Positions 30,224 to 38,893 of a DNA stretch of 64,000 bases are shown one piece after another. Source of the stretch: an uncultured Pelagibacteraceae bacterium (lineage in GTDB: Bacteria; Pseudomonadota; Alphaproteobacteria; Pelagibacterales; Pelagibacteraceae). The stretch is taken from positions 38,313 to 102,312 of the forward strand of contig CACGBP010000004.1 of NCBI GenBank assembly GCA_902571375.1. The letters run 5' to 3'. The notes under the pieces are model-generated. The model was not told the origin of the DNA, searched no databases, and saw only the letters and a list, made by a program, of their open reading frames with translations. Numbering within the stretch: position 1 is the first letter of the stretch; each line of letters starts with the position of its first letter. Made by a program: the position numbers and the translations under genes.

Positions 30224-31318
30224 TTACTTTAATGTTGCTGCGTGAGCCATTCCTAGCTTCGCATTTGACATTTGAGCACCACTCCAGAATGGAACAGCTA
30301 TATCAGCAAATTCTTTCATCGAATTATAAACTTCGTTAAAGAATTTATTTTCTTTAGCATTCTTATTTAAAGAAGCTTTTGCTGCAGCCATATATTCTGT
30401 GAAATAATCTGAAGGTGTATCTTCTAAAATTACCCCATGTTTAGTAGTAAGCTCTTGTAAAGCTTTTCCGTTCTCATAGATTCTGTAACTTAAAGATTTA
30501 GCTAATGAAGCATTAGCAGCAACTTCAAGAGACTTCTTCTCATGATCACTCATAGCATTATAAGTTTTTCCAGTAATATAAAAGTCAGCATTTACCACTA
30601 CTTGGTGTAAACCTTGTAGATAATAGTGCTTTAATACTTTTTGGAAACCAAATGTTAAATCTGGTTTTGGACAACACCATTCAGCAGCATCAATAGTTCC
30701 TGCTTCAAGAGCTGGTAGAATATCTCCACCACCCATTGCAACAGATGCTATACCAATATCTTTGTAAGTTTGTCCTGGAATTCCTGGAGGTGTTCTGAAT
30801 TTATATTTTCTAAAGTCAGCCATATCTTTAATTGGTTTTGGAAACCATCCTAAAGCCTCTGGTCCAACTGGTTGAATCATAAATCCTTTAATATCTCTTC
30901 CCATTTCTTTCCAAAGTTGGTCGTATAACTCTTTACCACCACCATATTGAAACCATGATAAGAAAGCGATATTATCAATACCTACACCACCACCAGCTAC
31001 TGGCGAACCAAATAACATAGCTGCAGGGTGATCTCCTGACCAATAGTGAGTCCATGCGAAACCACAATCAATCAGACCTTTGTCAACAGCATCTAAAGTT
31101 TCTTTAACACCAACAACAGCTCCAGCTGGTAGAATTTCAAACTTAAGAGATCCACCTGTTAAAGTTGTTACAGTGTCAGTAAAATCTTTTAACATTTTTA
31201 CTTCATCTGCTTTAGTGTTAAGCACTGTTTGACATTTAAGTGTTTTTGCTGCATTAGCACTTGATGTAAATCCAAGTACCATTACAAACGCAAACAACAT
31301 AGAAATGATTTTTTTCAT
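30224..31318 (-). CDS. TRAP transporter periplasmic binding protein (DctP, TakP-like)
   Basis: Extracytoplasmic solute receptor of the TRAP system, 364 aa with signal peptide MKKIISMLFAFVMVLGFTSSANA. The segment KFRTPPGIPGQTYKDIGIASVAMGGGDILPALEAGTIDAAEW (about residues 173-214) includes the substrate-contact Arg and the conserved Gly/Ala-rich hinge. It resembles the TakP branch (2-oxo acid/mannitol-type receptors) in the EWCCPKPDLTFGF region. The ligand is not determinable from sequence. It is the first gene of the TRAP operon and divergent from a GMC dehydrogenase. Confidence 0.93.
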   Translation of the reverse strand: MKKIISMLFAFVMVLGFTSSANAAKTLKCQTVLNTKADEVKMLKDFTDTVTTLTGGSLKFEILPAGAVVGVKETLDAVDKGLIDCGFAWTHYWSGDHPAAMLFGSPVAGGGVGIDNIAFLSWFQYGGGKELYDQLWKEMGRDIKGFMIQPVGPEALGWFPKPIKDMADFRKYKFRTPPGIPGQTYKDIGIASVAMGGGDILPALEAGTIDAAEWCCPKPDLTFGFQKVLKHYYLQGLHQVVVNADFYITGKTYNAMSDHEKKSLEVAANASLAKSLSYRIYENGKALQELTTKHGVILEDTPSDYFTEYMAAAKASLNKNAKENKFFNEVYNSMKEFADIAVPFWSGAQMSNAKLGMAHAATLK

Positions 31319-31374
31319 TATATTTCCTCTAGTTAGTTAAATTTAACGTGCTGCATACAATCAGAAAAACTATG

Positions 31375-31390
31375 TTGACACAAGTGACAA
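31375..31390. promoter_or_regulatory. Near-palindromic operator candidate overlapping a TTGACA -35 box
   Basis: In the 132-base gap between divergent dctP and the GMC gene lies TTGACACAAGTGACAA. It has the form TTGNCAC-AA-GTGNCAA, symmetrical except for one base per arm. The first six bases are a consensus -35 for the plus strand. A weak -10 candidate, TATGAG, begins 18 bases after it, 46 bases before the GMC start. A dimeric repressor bound here could control both divergent units. No regulator gene is adjacent. Confidence 0.4.
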
Positions 31391-31450
31391 TTGATAAATA
31401 TGAGTGTAAAAACTTTAAATAATTAAAACTAAAAAACGATTCAACTTCTA

Positions 31451-33061
31451 ATGGAAAATTTTGATTACATTATTATTGGAGCAGGATCTGCTGGCTGCGT
31501 TCTTGCAAATAGACTTTCTGCAAATCCATCAAATAAAGTTTTGTTAATCGAAGCTGGCGGTAAAGATAATTACCCATGGATACATATTCCAGTTGGATAT
31601 TTTAAAACTATGCATAATCCAAAGGTTGATTGGTGTTTTAAAACTGAACCTGATGAAACAATGAATAATAGATCGATTAGATATCCTAGAGGAAAAACTT
31701 TAGGTGGTAGCTCTTCTATTAATGGACTTTTATGGATTAGAGGCCAAAAAGAAGATTATGACGTATGGAGACAACTGGGTAATACAGGTTGGGACTGGGA
31801 AAATGTTTTGCCTTATTTTCTCAAATCAGAAAATAATGAATTAGGGAAAAGTGAATTTCATAATGATAGTGGCCCAATTACTGTAGCAAATAAAAAAATT
31901 AACTTAAAATTACTTGATGAATTTCAAAATGCAGCTGAAGAATATGGAATACCTAAAACAAATGATTTTAATACTGGAAATAACTTTGGTGTAGGTTTTT
32001 TTCAATTTACTACAAGCTTTAATAAAGCAGGATTAAAACTTAGATGTAGTGCTGCTAAAGGATATTTAAATCCTGTAAAAAAAAGATCTAATTTAAAGAT
32101 TGTAACTAAAGCACATGTTCAAAAAATAAATTTTGAGGGCAAGAAAGCTGTAGGTGTTAATTATTTTATTGGAGAAAAGATTAATACTGTTAATGCAAAT
32201 AAAGAAGTAATTTTATCAGCAGGATCAATTGGATCTCCTCATATTTTACAAGTATCTGGCATCGGCGAAGCTAACAAACTTAAAAACTTAGGTATAAATA
32301 TTGTTCACGAGTCAAATGGAGTTGGTAAAAACTTACAGGATCACTTAATGTTTAGACCAGTTTATAAAATCAAAAATTTAAAATCACTCAATAGAAAAGT
32401 TGAAAGTTTATTTGGAAGATTTTTAATGGGGCTTGAATATTTGGTTAATCAAAGTGGGCCTGTAACTATGGGAGCCAGTCAAGTTTGTGGGTTTGTTAAA
32501 AGCGATCCGTCAAGAGCTACTCCTAATTTACAATTCCATGTATCGCCTGTTAGTACAGACATATTAGGTGTAACTCCGATGCATGACTTTGAAGGAATTA
32601 CTCCAACTGTTGCAAACATTAGACCTACAAGCAGAGGTGAAATAAATATAGTTAGTAATGATAGTAGAATTTATCCTAAAATTAAGATGAACTATTTGTC
32701 TACTGATGATGACAGAAAAGTTGCAGCTCAAGGATTAAAAATTGTTAGAAAAATAATGTTAGAAACAAATACATTCAAACAATATGAGCCAGAAGAATAT
32801 AGGCCAGGAGTTCATATCACAGATGATGAAGAATTAGTTAAAGCAGGTTCAGATTATACTCAAACAATTTTTCATCCTGTTGGTACTTGTAAAATGGGAC
32901 AGGATGATATGGCAGTTGTTGATGAAAAACTTAAAGTTAAAGGTATTAAAAACTTAAGAGTAATTGATGCTTCAATTATGCCAAACATCACATCAGGAAA
33001 TACAAATGCACCCACAATAATGATTGCAGAAAAAGGTGCTGATATGATACTAGGAAATTAA
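31451..33061 (+). CDS. GMC-family FAD alcohol dehydrogenase (choline dehydrogenase-like)
   Basis: Flavoprotein of the glucose-methanol-choline oxidoreductase family, 536 aa. FAD-binding GAGSAGCVLANRLS is at residues 10-23 and the GMC signature YPRGKTLGGSSSING at about 77-91. The C-terminal domain holds the catalytic His in IFHPVGTCKMG near 477 and a second conserved residue in NITSGNTNAPT near 517. These enzymes oxidise primary alcohols. Choline is the textbook substrate, but the divergent TRAP transporter and nearby xsc make isethionate worth testing. It shares one base with the following TerC gene. Confidence 0.92.
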   Translation: MENFDYIIIGAGSAGCVLANRLSANPSNKVLLIEAGGKDNYPWIHIPVGYFKTMHNPKVDWCFKTEPDETMNNRSIRYPRGKTLGGSSSINGLLWIRGQKEDYDVWRQLGNTGWDWENVLPYFLKSENNELGKSEFHNDSGPITVANKKINLKLLDEFQNAAEEYGIPKTNDFNTGNNFGVGFFQFTTSFNKAGLKLRCSAAKGYLNPVKKRSNLKIVTKAHVQKINFEGKKAVGVNYFIGEKINTVNANKEVILSAGSIGSPHILQVSGIGEANKLKNLGINIVHESNGVGKNLQDHLMFRPVYKIKNLKSLNRKVESLFGRFLMGLEYLVNQSGPVTMGASQVCGFVKSDPSRATPNLQFHVSPVSTDILGVTPMHDFEGITPTVANIRPTSRGEINIVSNDSRIYPKIKMNYLSTDDDRKVAAQGLKIVRKIMLETNTFKQYEPEEYRPGVHITDDEELVKAGSDYTQTIFHPVGTCKMGQDDMAVVDEKLKVKGIKNLRVIDASIMPNITSGNTNAPTIMIAEKGADMILGN

Positions 33062-33654
33062 TGTTTGCTGAATTATTTACGCCAGAGCAATTAACAATAT
33101 TAACTCAAATTATTTTAATAGATTTAGTTTTGGCTGGAGATAATGCAATTATAATTGGAATGGTTGCATCAAAATTTCCATTAGAACAAAGAAAAAAGAT
33201 TATTTTTTTTGGTATTGGCGGAGCAGTTATTTTAAGAATTATTTTAACTTTGCTCACAGCATACTTGCTTCAAATAACTGGCTTAAGACTACTTGGTGGA
33301 GTTCTTTTACTTTATATTGTTTATAAGCTTTACACTGATGTTATTAAAGGATCTGATCATGAAGAAGATGTAAAGGTTGATAACTCAAGTTTTCTAAAAG
33401 CTATTTGGACCATTTTATTAGCTGACTTTACAATGAGTTTAGATAATGTTTTAGGAGTTGCTGGGGCAGCAGGTGATCATTATAAATTATTAGTATTTGG
33501 ATTGATTTTATCGATTGTGCTAATGGCTTTTGCTGCAACATTGATTTCAAATTGGATAAAAAAGTATAAATGGATTGCATGGGCAGGTTTATTAGCAATA
33601 TTAATTGTTGCTATTGAATTGATTTACACAGATATTCAAATATTATTTTTATAA
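33061..33654 (+). CDS. TerC/YjbE-family integral membrane protein
   Basis: A 197-aa membrane protein with about six spans and the internal repeat typical of TerC: DLVLAGDNAIIIGMV near residues 21-35 and DFTMSLDNVLGVAG near 122-135, each with paired acidic residues in a membrane segment. Family members export manganese or calcium, or metalate exported proteins. The start codon overlaps the GMC stop by one base and the SDR start overlaps its own stop, so it is part of that operon. There is no room for the yybP-ykoY manganese riboswitch often found upstream of TerC genes. Confidence 0.87.
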   Translation: MFAELFTPEQLTILTQIILIDLVLAGDNAIIIGMVASKFPLEQRKKIIFFGIGGAVILRIILTLLTAYLLQITGLRLLGGVLLLYIVYKLYTDVIKGSDHEEDVKVDNSSFLKAIWTILLADFTMSLDNVLGVAGAAGDHYKLLVFGLILSIVLMAFAATLISNWIKKYKWIAWAGLLAILIVAIELIYTDIQILFL

Positions 33655-34421
33655 TGTACTTAAAGAATTATAATTTAAAAAATAAAACAGCTGTTGTAAC
33701 TGGGGCTGGTAAAGGACTTGGTAGAGCTTGTGCAATTGCTTTTGCTGAAGCAGGTGCAAATTTAGTGATTATCAGTAGAACCCAAAAAGACTTAAATGAA
33801 GTTTCAAAAAAAATAAAAAAACTTAAAGTAAAATGTAAGTCTTATGTTTGTGACATTACAAACTACAATGAAATTAAAGATATCATCAATAAGCAACCAA
33901 AAATAGATATTTTGGTTAATAACGCTGGAAACAATATCCCAGAACATTTCACAAAAGTTAAAACCAAAAATATGGAATACCTTGTTAAGATAAATACTAT
34001 CGCCACATTCAACCTTGCACAATTATGTGCACTTAAAATGATAAAATCAAAAAATAGAAAAAAAGTTGGCGGTGCTATTATTAATATGTCCTCGCAGATG
34101 GGACATGTAGGTGGTCCAATTAGAAGTGTCTACAATATGACCAAATTTGGTTTAGAGGGTCTAACAAAAGGTATGTCTATTGATCTTGCCAGATACAATA
34201 TAAGAGTAAATACCGTTTGCCCTACATTTGTTGTAACTCCTATGACAAAAAAATTTTTAAAAAGCAAAAAGTTTAAAAGAGAAGTTCTGGGAAATATTCC
34301 TCTAGGAAAATTTGCAGAACTTTCTGATGTTGCTAGTGCAGCTGTTTTTTTAGCCTCAGATGCGGCATCTATGATTACAGGCACTTCTTTATTGGTAGAT
34401 GGTGGATGGACTGCAAAATAA
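33654..34421 (+). CDS. SDR-family oxidoreductase (gluconate 5-dehydrogenase-like)
   Basis: NAD(P)-dependent short-chain dehydrogenase, 255 aa. TGAGKGLGRACAIAF is at residues 17-31, ISRTQ after the second strand (Arg suggests NADP), NNAGN near 90, and the catalytic NMSSQ, Tyr and Lys in VYNMTKFG near 158-165. The end LASDAASMITGTSLLVDGGW is the family C-terminus. The substrate is unknown. Its last 16 bases overlap the start of the M23 peptidase gene. Confidence 0.87.
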   Translation: MYLKNYNLKNKTAVVTGAGKGLGRACAIAFAEAGANLVIISRTQKDLNEVSKKIKKLKVKCKSYVCDITNYNEIKDIINKQPKIDILVNNAGNNIPEHFTKVKTKNMEYLVKINTIATFNLAQLCALKMIKSKNRKKVGGAIINMSSQMGHVGGPIRSVYNMTKFGLEGLTKGMSIDLARYNIRVNTVCPTFVVTPMTKKFLKSKKFKREVLGNIPLGKFAELSDVASAAVFLASDAASMITGTSLLVDGGWTAK

Positions 34422-35209
34422 TATCTAGATTATTCTTCTTAATAATCTTATTTACTGCGACACAATTAAGTGCAATAGAATTTAAAGGTAAATTTTTGCA
34501 AGGTCATTTTATTGTTGGTATTACTGATCCAGCAGCAAAAATTATTGTGGGTAAAAAAGAAGTTAGAGTTTCAAAAGACGGTTATTTTGTATTTGGAATT
34601 GATCGGGATAGAAAATTTGACATTAGTATCACTAAAATTATTAGTGGTAAAAAAGAAATAATAACTAAACAAGTTTTAAAAAGAAAATACAATATTCAAA
34701 GAATTGATGGTTTAGAAGAAAGCAAAGTAACTCCACCTGAATCTGTTTATAAAAGAATTAAAGAAGAAAATAATAAAATTGGAGAAGCAAGAGCAATTAA
34801 TTCCGACTTACCTTTTTTCAAAAATCAATTCATTATGCCAGTAGAAGGTATAATTAGTGGGGTTTATGGAAGTCAAAGAATATTAAATGGAAAACCTAGA
34901 TGGCCTCATTACGGAATTGATATTGCTGCTAAACAAGGCACTATGATTAAATCTTCTGGCTCAGGTATTGTTACTATGGCTGAGGATGATCTTTATTACA
35001 CTGGTGGAACAATTATCATGGATCATGGTCATGGTATTTCGACAATATATTCTCATCTTGAAACTGTAATGGTATCTGTAGGTGATAAGATTAATCAAGG
35101 AGATGTTATTGGAACAGTTGGTTCTACTGGAAGATCAACTGGTCCTCATTTAGATTTTAGAGTAAATTGGTTTCAGACTAGACTGGATCCTATGTCTGTA
35201 ATAAATTAA
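34406..35209 (+). CDS. M23-family murein endopeptidase
   Basis: Exported LytM-type metallopeptidase that cuts peptidoglycan cross-links, 267 aa. An N-terminal hydrophobic signal (ISRLFFLIILFTATQLSA) is followed by a beta-rich linker to about residue 140. The LytM domain then has HYGIDIAAKQGT (HxxxD zinc ligands), YSHLETVMVSVGDKINQGDVIG and GPHLDFRVNW (HxD/F end). All zinc ligands appear intact, so it should be active rather than an EnvC-like activator. It ends three bases before a 39-aa microprotein. Confidence 0.9.
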   Translation: MDCKIISRLFFLIILFTATQLSAIEFKGKFLQGHFIVGITDPAAKIIVGKKEVRVSKDGYFVFGIDRDRKFDISITKIISGKKEIITKQVLKRKYNIQRIDGLEESKVTPPESVYKRIKEENNKIGEARAINSDLPFFKNQFIMPVEGIISGVYGSQRILNGKPRWPHYGIDIAAKQGTMIKSSGSGIVTMAEDDLYYTGGTIIMDHGHGISTIYSHLETVMVSVGDKINQGDVIGTVGSTGRSTGPHLDFRVNWFQTRLDPMSVIN

Positions 35210-35212
35210 ATC

Positions 35213-35332
35213 ATGCAAACATTAATTCTGTTAGCTTTAGTAATTGTTATTGTGTGGGTATTATTCAGACCTATTACGAAAAAAGAGCTTGATAGATATA
35301 ATGATAAAGATTGGCCTGATATGAATTTATAA
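35213..35332 (+). CDS. 39-aa single-span membrane microprotein after the M23 peptidase
   Basis: Open frame of 39 codons three bases after the peptidase stop. One hydrophobic span (LILLALVIVIVWVLF) is followed by RPITKKELDRYNDKDW and a short acidic end. It is the same length as, and shares the tail pattern of, the microprotein at 16134-16253. With one gap about half the tail positions are identical, and the RP, K, E, D, N, K and W line up. Both sit immediately behind a protease or peptidase gene. Function unknown. Confidence 0.65.
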   Translation: MQTLILLALVIVIVWVLFRPITKKELDRYNDKDWPDMNL

Positions 35333-35359
35333 CAGGACACTTAACAACAAAAAGCCCAT

Positions 35360-36664
35360 TTAAATTTCTGATCTAGCTCTTAATCTTTCGTACATTAGCA
35401 TTGCTTTAACACCTAGATTTAAAAAAGGTTGAGGTGGTAACCACGTTGGTTTGTTTCTTGATTCAATTGTTTCTATTTCTTTTGAATTTTCATTACTTGC
35501 TTTAACGGCAATTTGCTCGCCAAATAAAGTGCCAACTCCAATACCTGAACCATTATAACAACCCGCAGCAAATATATTTTTATCTATTTTTTCAAAGATT
35601 TGAGAACTATTTCTAGTTCTTGAAACAATACCTGACCAAGAAGACTGAATAATATCATTAGGTAATTGTGGAAATCTTTTTTTAATTCCAATTTTTTGTT
35701 TGAATGATCTTTTGTTTAACTCATTTTGAGACATTTGATAAGGATTATAAACCTCAGCAGTGTTTCTAATCAAAATTCTCCTATCCTTAGTCATTCTGAT
35801 AGTGGCCCCCATGGGTCTAACTGGTAATACTCCCCACTCTTTTGGTTGACCTATTGAATCGAACTCTTCATCTGTTAATGATCTGGTCATACTTGCTGTT
35901 AAAGTAATTGGAAAATTGTAATTAGATTTAATTCCTAATGATTTTAGAAATCCGTTCGTAGCAAAAATAATTTTTTTGGCTTTAACAGATCCATTTTTAA
36001 ACTGACAGATGATTGTATCATTGACCTTTTTCCAATTTAATAATGATGAGTTTTCATAAAGACTGACATTTTCTGGCAATGTATCAATCATAGCTCTAAC
36101 CAATTTACCTGGATGTAACAAAATTCCTCCCTTTGTATGAAGAGCGATGTTATAAAAATTACTACCTAATTTTTTTTCAAGATCTTTATTAGATAACAAA
36201 TCATGTTCAAAACCTAATTTAGATAAAGTATCAGAGAAATTTTCTAGAATTTTTTTGTCTTCTTTTTTAGAAGAAGCAAAATACTTTCCACATTCATTCC
36301 AATCACAGTCTACCTGATGTTCTTTAATAAACCTTTTAACGGCTTCTATTCCCAATTTGTAGATGTCTGTTTTTTTTTTATAATTATCCAATTCTTTATT
36401 GGAGCTAAAGCCATCGTTAAGTGTTGAGTCGACTAGATAACCTGAATTTCTTGAGCTAGCACCCTCACCAGCTAACTGAGCATCTGCTAATAATATTTTC
36501 TTATTTGGATACAATTGACCTAATTTTCTTGCAGCAGATAATCCTGTGTAACCAGCACCTATAACTAACCATTCACAATTTAAATTTGATGTAACTGATT
36601 GGATATTGTCTCTTGGAGAGAGATCATTAATCCAGCTGCAAGTGTTATCATTTACAACTTCCAT
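35360..36664 (-). CDS. FAD-dependent amine/amino acid oxidoreductase (DAO family)
   Basis: A 434-aa flavoprotein of the D-amino-acid-oxidase/glycine-oxidase family. The dinucleotide motif VIGAGYTGLSAARKLG is at residues about 35-50, then EGASSRNSGYLVDS near 67 and the C-terminal FAD segment GCYNGSGIGVGTLFGEQIA near 377. It resembles gamma-glutamylputrescine oxidase-type proteins. It lies 47 bases downstream of xsc on the same strand, so it may supply sulfoacetaldehyde by oxidising taurine; this is inference. An amine oxidase for other compounds is equally possible. Confidence 0.85.
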   Translation of the reverse strand: MEVVNDNTCSWINDLSPRDNIQSVTSNLNCEWLVIGAGYTGLSAARKLGQLYPNKKILLADAQLAGEGASSRNSGYLVDSTLNDGFSSNKELDNYKKKTDIYKLGIEAVKRFIKEHQVDCDWNECGKYFASSKKEDKKILENFSDTLSKLGFEHDLLSNKDLEKKLGSNFYNIALHTKGGILLHPGKLVRAMIDTLPENVSLYENSSLLNWKKVNDTIICQFKNGSVKAKKIIFATNGFLKSLGIKSNYNFPITLTASMTRSLTDEEFDSIGQPKEWGVLPVRPMGATIRMTKDRRILIRNTAEVYNPYQMSQNELNKRSFKQKIGIKKRFPQLPNDIIQSSWSGIVSRTRNSSQIFEKIDKNIFAAGCYNGSGIGVGTLFGEQIAVKASNENSKEIETIESRNKPTWLPPQPFLNLGVKAMLMYERLRARSEI

Positions 36665-36711
36665 AAGGGAAGATTACGATAATTAACTACTATTTGAAAG
36701 ATCTTATGAAA

Positions 36712-38493
36712 CTAAACCAAAGAAGGTTGTTTCTTCATATCTGCTTTGTTGATCCCAGCTACTTTAACTGGTTTCTTCATAGCATCTCTTCTAAATGGTT
36801 CACCTAATTCTTGGTTTAAAATAACTTCTATAAAAGTTGTGATCCCTTTTTTTTGATCTTCGCAAGATTCCTTGATAGCTCTAGTAGTTTCTTCCATAGT
36901 TCTTACTGTCACTCCTTTTAAACCACAAGCATCAGCTACTTTTGCATAACTTAATTCTGGATCTAATTCTGTTCCAACAAAGTTGTTATCAAACCAAAGT
37001 GTTGTATTTCTTTTTTCAGCACCCCACTGATAATTTCTAAAAATTACCATCGTAATTGCAGGCCACTCTTCTCTTGCACAAGAACTCATTTCATTCATGC
37101 TTATTCCAAAAGCTCCATCACCAGCAAAACCAATAACTGGGGTATCAGGACAACCAATTTTTGCACCTAAGATTGATGGAAAGCCATATCCGCAAGGACC
37201 AAATAAACCTGGTGCCAAATATTTTCTTGGTTTTTCAAAAGTAGGATAGGCATTACCAATCGCACAGTTATTTCCAATGTCGCTGGAAATAATTACATCA
37301 TCTGGCATTCCAGCTTGGATTGCTCTCCAAGCTTGTCTTGGTGACATTCTATCAGCGTCTCTTTCTCTTGCCTCTTTATTCCAAACTGTTCCTTCATCAT
37401 CATCTTCATGATCTAAACTTGATAATTTTTGTAACCAAGCTGATTTAGTTTGATGAATCAAATCTTTTCTCTTTTGTCTATCCGTATCCCCTGCATTAGA
37501 AGATAATTTTTCTAGAATTTGTTTAGCTACTAATTTTGCATCTCCACTAATACCAACAGTAACTTTTTTAGTTAAACCAATTCTGTCTGGATTAATATCA
37601 ACTTGAATAATACTTGCTTTCTTTGGCCAGTAATCAATTCCATAACCGGGTAAAGTTGAAAAAGGATTTAATCTTGTTCCTAATGCTAAAACAACATCTG
37701 CTTTAGAAATTAATTCCATTGCTGCCTTTGATCCATTATATCCTAAAGGTCCAACTGCTAAAGGGTGACTTCCTGGAAAACTATCATTGTGTTGATAGCC
37801 AGAACAAACAGGTGAGTCTAATTTTTCAGCAAGTTTTTTTGTTTCTTCAATTGCTCCACCAATTACTACACCTGCTCCAGATAAAATTACTGGAAATTTT
37901 GCTTTTGATAATAAGCCTGCTGCTTTTGAAATTGCATCAGCACCTCCACCTTGTCTCTCTAATCTTACAATTGGGGGAAGATCGATGTCAATTACTTGAC
38001 ACCAGTAATCTCTAGGAACATTAATTTGTGCTGGTGCCGAACCTCTAATTGCTTTTTCAATTACTCTATTTAATACTTCTGCCATTCTTGAAGGGTCTCT
38101 AACTTCTTCTTGATAACAGACCATATCTTTAAATAAATTCATTTGCTCAACTTCTTGAAAACCACCTTGTCCCATTGTTTTATTTGCAGCTTGTGGAGTG
38201 ACTAATAATAGTGGAGTGTGATTCCAATAAGCAGTTTTTATTGGTGTAACTAAACCTGTTATACCAGGTCCATTTTGTGCAATGACCATTGACATTTTTC
38301 CTGTAGCTCTTGTGTAACCATCAGCAATTAATCCTCCGTTTGTCTCATGAGCAACATCCCAAAAAGTAATTCCTGCATCTGGAAAAATATCGGATATTGG
38401 CATGAACGCTGATCCTATAATTCCAAAGGAGTGTTCAATTCCATGCATTTGTAAAACTTTTACAAAAGCCTCTTCTGTTGTCATTTTTGTCAT
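36712..38493 (-). CDS. xsc: Sulfoacetaldehyde acetyltransferase
   Basis: Thiamine-diphosphate enzyme that converts sulfoacetaldehyde and phosphate to acetyl phosphate and sulfite, the key desulfonation step for taurine and isethionate. The 593-aa length and sequence match Xsc. The catalytic Glu is at residue 50 in DVAHETNGGLIADGYTRATG. The segment QAANKTMGQGGFQEVEQMNLFKDM near 97-120 is characteristic of Xsc rather than acetolactate synthase. The ThDP motif is GDGAFGISMNEMSS near 455. It is divergent from suyAB; a phosphotransacetylase is not seen in this window. Confidence 0.93.
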   Translation of the reverse strand: MTKMTTEEAFVKVLQMHGIEHSFGIIGSAFMPISDIFPDAGITFWDVAHETNGGLIADGYTRATGKMSMVIAQNGPGITGLVTPIKTAYWNHTPLLLVTPQAANKTMGQGGFQEVEQMNLFKDMVCYQEEVRDPSRMAEVLNRVIEKAIRGSAPAQINVPRDYWCQVIDIDLPPIVRLERQGGGADAISKAAGLLSKAKFPVILSGAGVVIGGAIEETKKLAEKLDSPVCSGYQHNDSFPGSHPLAVGPLGYNGSKAAMELISKADVVLALGTRLNPFSTLPGYGIDYWPKKASIIQVDINPDRIGLTKKVTVGISGDAKLVAKQILEKLSSNAGDTDRQKRKDLIHQTKSAWLQKLSSLDHEDDDEGTVWNKEARERDADRMSPRQAWRAIQAGMPDDVIISSDIGNNCAIGNAYPTFEKPRKYLAPGLFGPCGYGFPSILGAKIGCPDTPVIGFAGDGAFGISMNEMSSCAREEWPAITMVIFRNYQWGAEKRNTTLWFDNNFVGTELDPELSYAKVADACGLKGVTVRTMEETTRAIKESCEDQKKGITTFIEVILNQELGEPFRRDAMKKPVKVAGINKADMKKQPSLV

Positions 38494-38537
38494 TAATAGA
38501 ACCTTTCTAAATTATATACGAATTTTTTAAAAACTAA

Positions 38538-38565
38538 TTGTTAATTTTTGCGATTAATATATAAG
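38538..38565 (+). promoter_or_regulatory. Possible promoter of suyAB
   Basis: TTGTTA at 38538-38543 and TATAAG at 38560-38565 are separated by 16 bases, in the gap between the divergent xsc and suyA genes. The predicted start site would leave a leader of roughly 30 bases before the suyA ATG. In DNA this AT-rich such matches arise by chance, so this is only a candidate. Confidence 0.3.
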
Positions 38566-38604
38566 ATTTTAGAAAATTCAAACAAACAAATCGACACTAT
38601 ATAT

Positions 38605-38889
38605 ATGGCAACCGATATTATAATCCACGATCAAAAAGATAATGTGGGAGTGGTTGTTATTGAAAAAATAACTCCAAAACAAGACTGTAAATGCTGGATT
38701 ATGGAAAATGACAGCTCTGTCAACATTCAATCAATGGACGAAATTCCTTTAGGCCACAAAATAGCAATGATTGATTTAAAAGAGGGAGATACAATTCTTA
38801 AATATGGTCATGATATAGGTAAAGTTGTTAAAGCAATAAAAAAGGGTGAGCATGTACATGTTCATAATGTGAAAACGAAGAAGTGGTAA
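38605..38889 (+). CDS. suyA: (2R)-sulfolactate sulfo-lyase subunit alpha (UxaA N-terminal/SAF type)
   Basis: Small subunit of sulfolactate sulfo-lyase, which splits sulfolactate to pyruvate and sulfite. The 94-aa protein is a single SAF domain with the typical ending [24 protein letters not shown] start at the ATG at 38605; the frame is open upstream to a TTG at 38548, but those 19 residues are not family-like. The related altronate dehydratase has the same architecture, so the name rests on the neighbours xsc and aprMBA and on its match to split SuyA proteins. It is followed by suyB after four bases. Confidence 0.82.
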   Translation: MATDIIIHDQKDNVGVVVIEKITPKQDCKCWIMENDSSVNIQSMDEIPLGHKIAMIDLKEGDTILKYGHDIGKVVKAIKKGEHVHVHNVKTKKW

Positions 38890-38893
38890 TTAT

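Noticed and set aside
33000-33060. Manganese riboswitch (yybP-ykoY) upstream of the TerC gene
   Set aside because: The TerC start codon overlaps the GMC stop, so there is no untranslated leader.
38548-38604. TTG start for suyA 19 codons upstream
   Set aside because: The extra residues are AT-rich leader and not family-like; an ATG at 38605 precedes the SAF domain directly.
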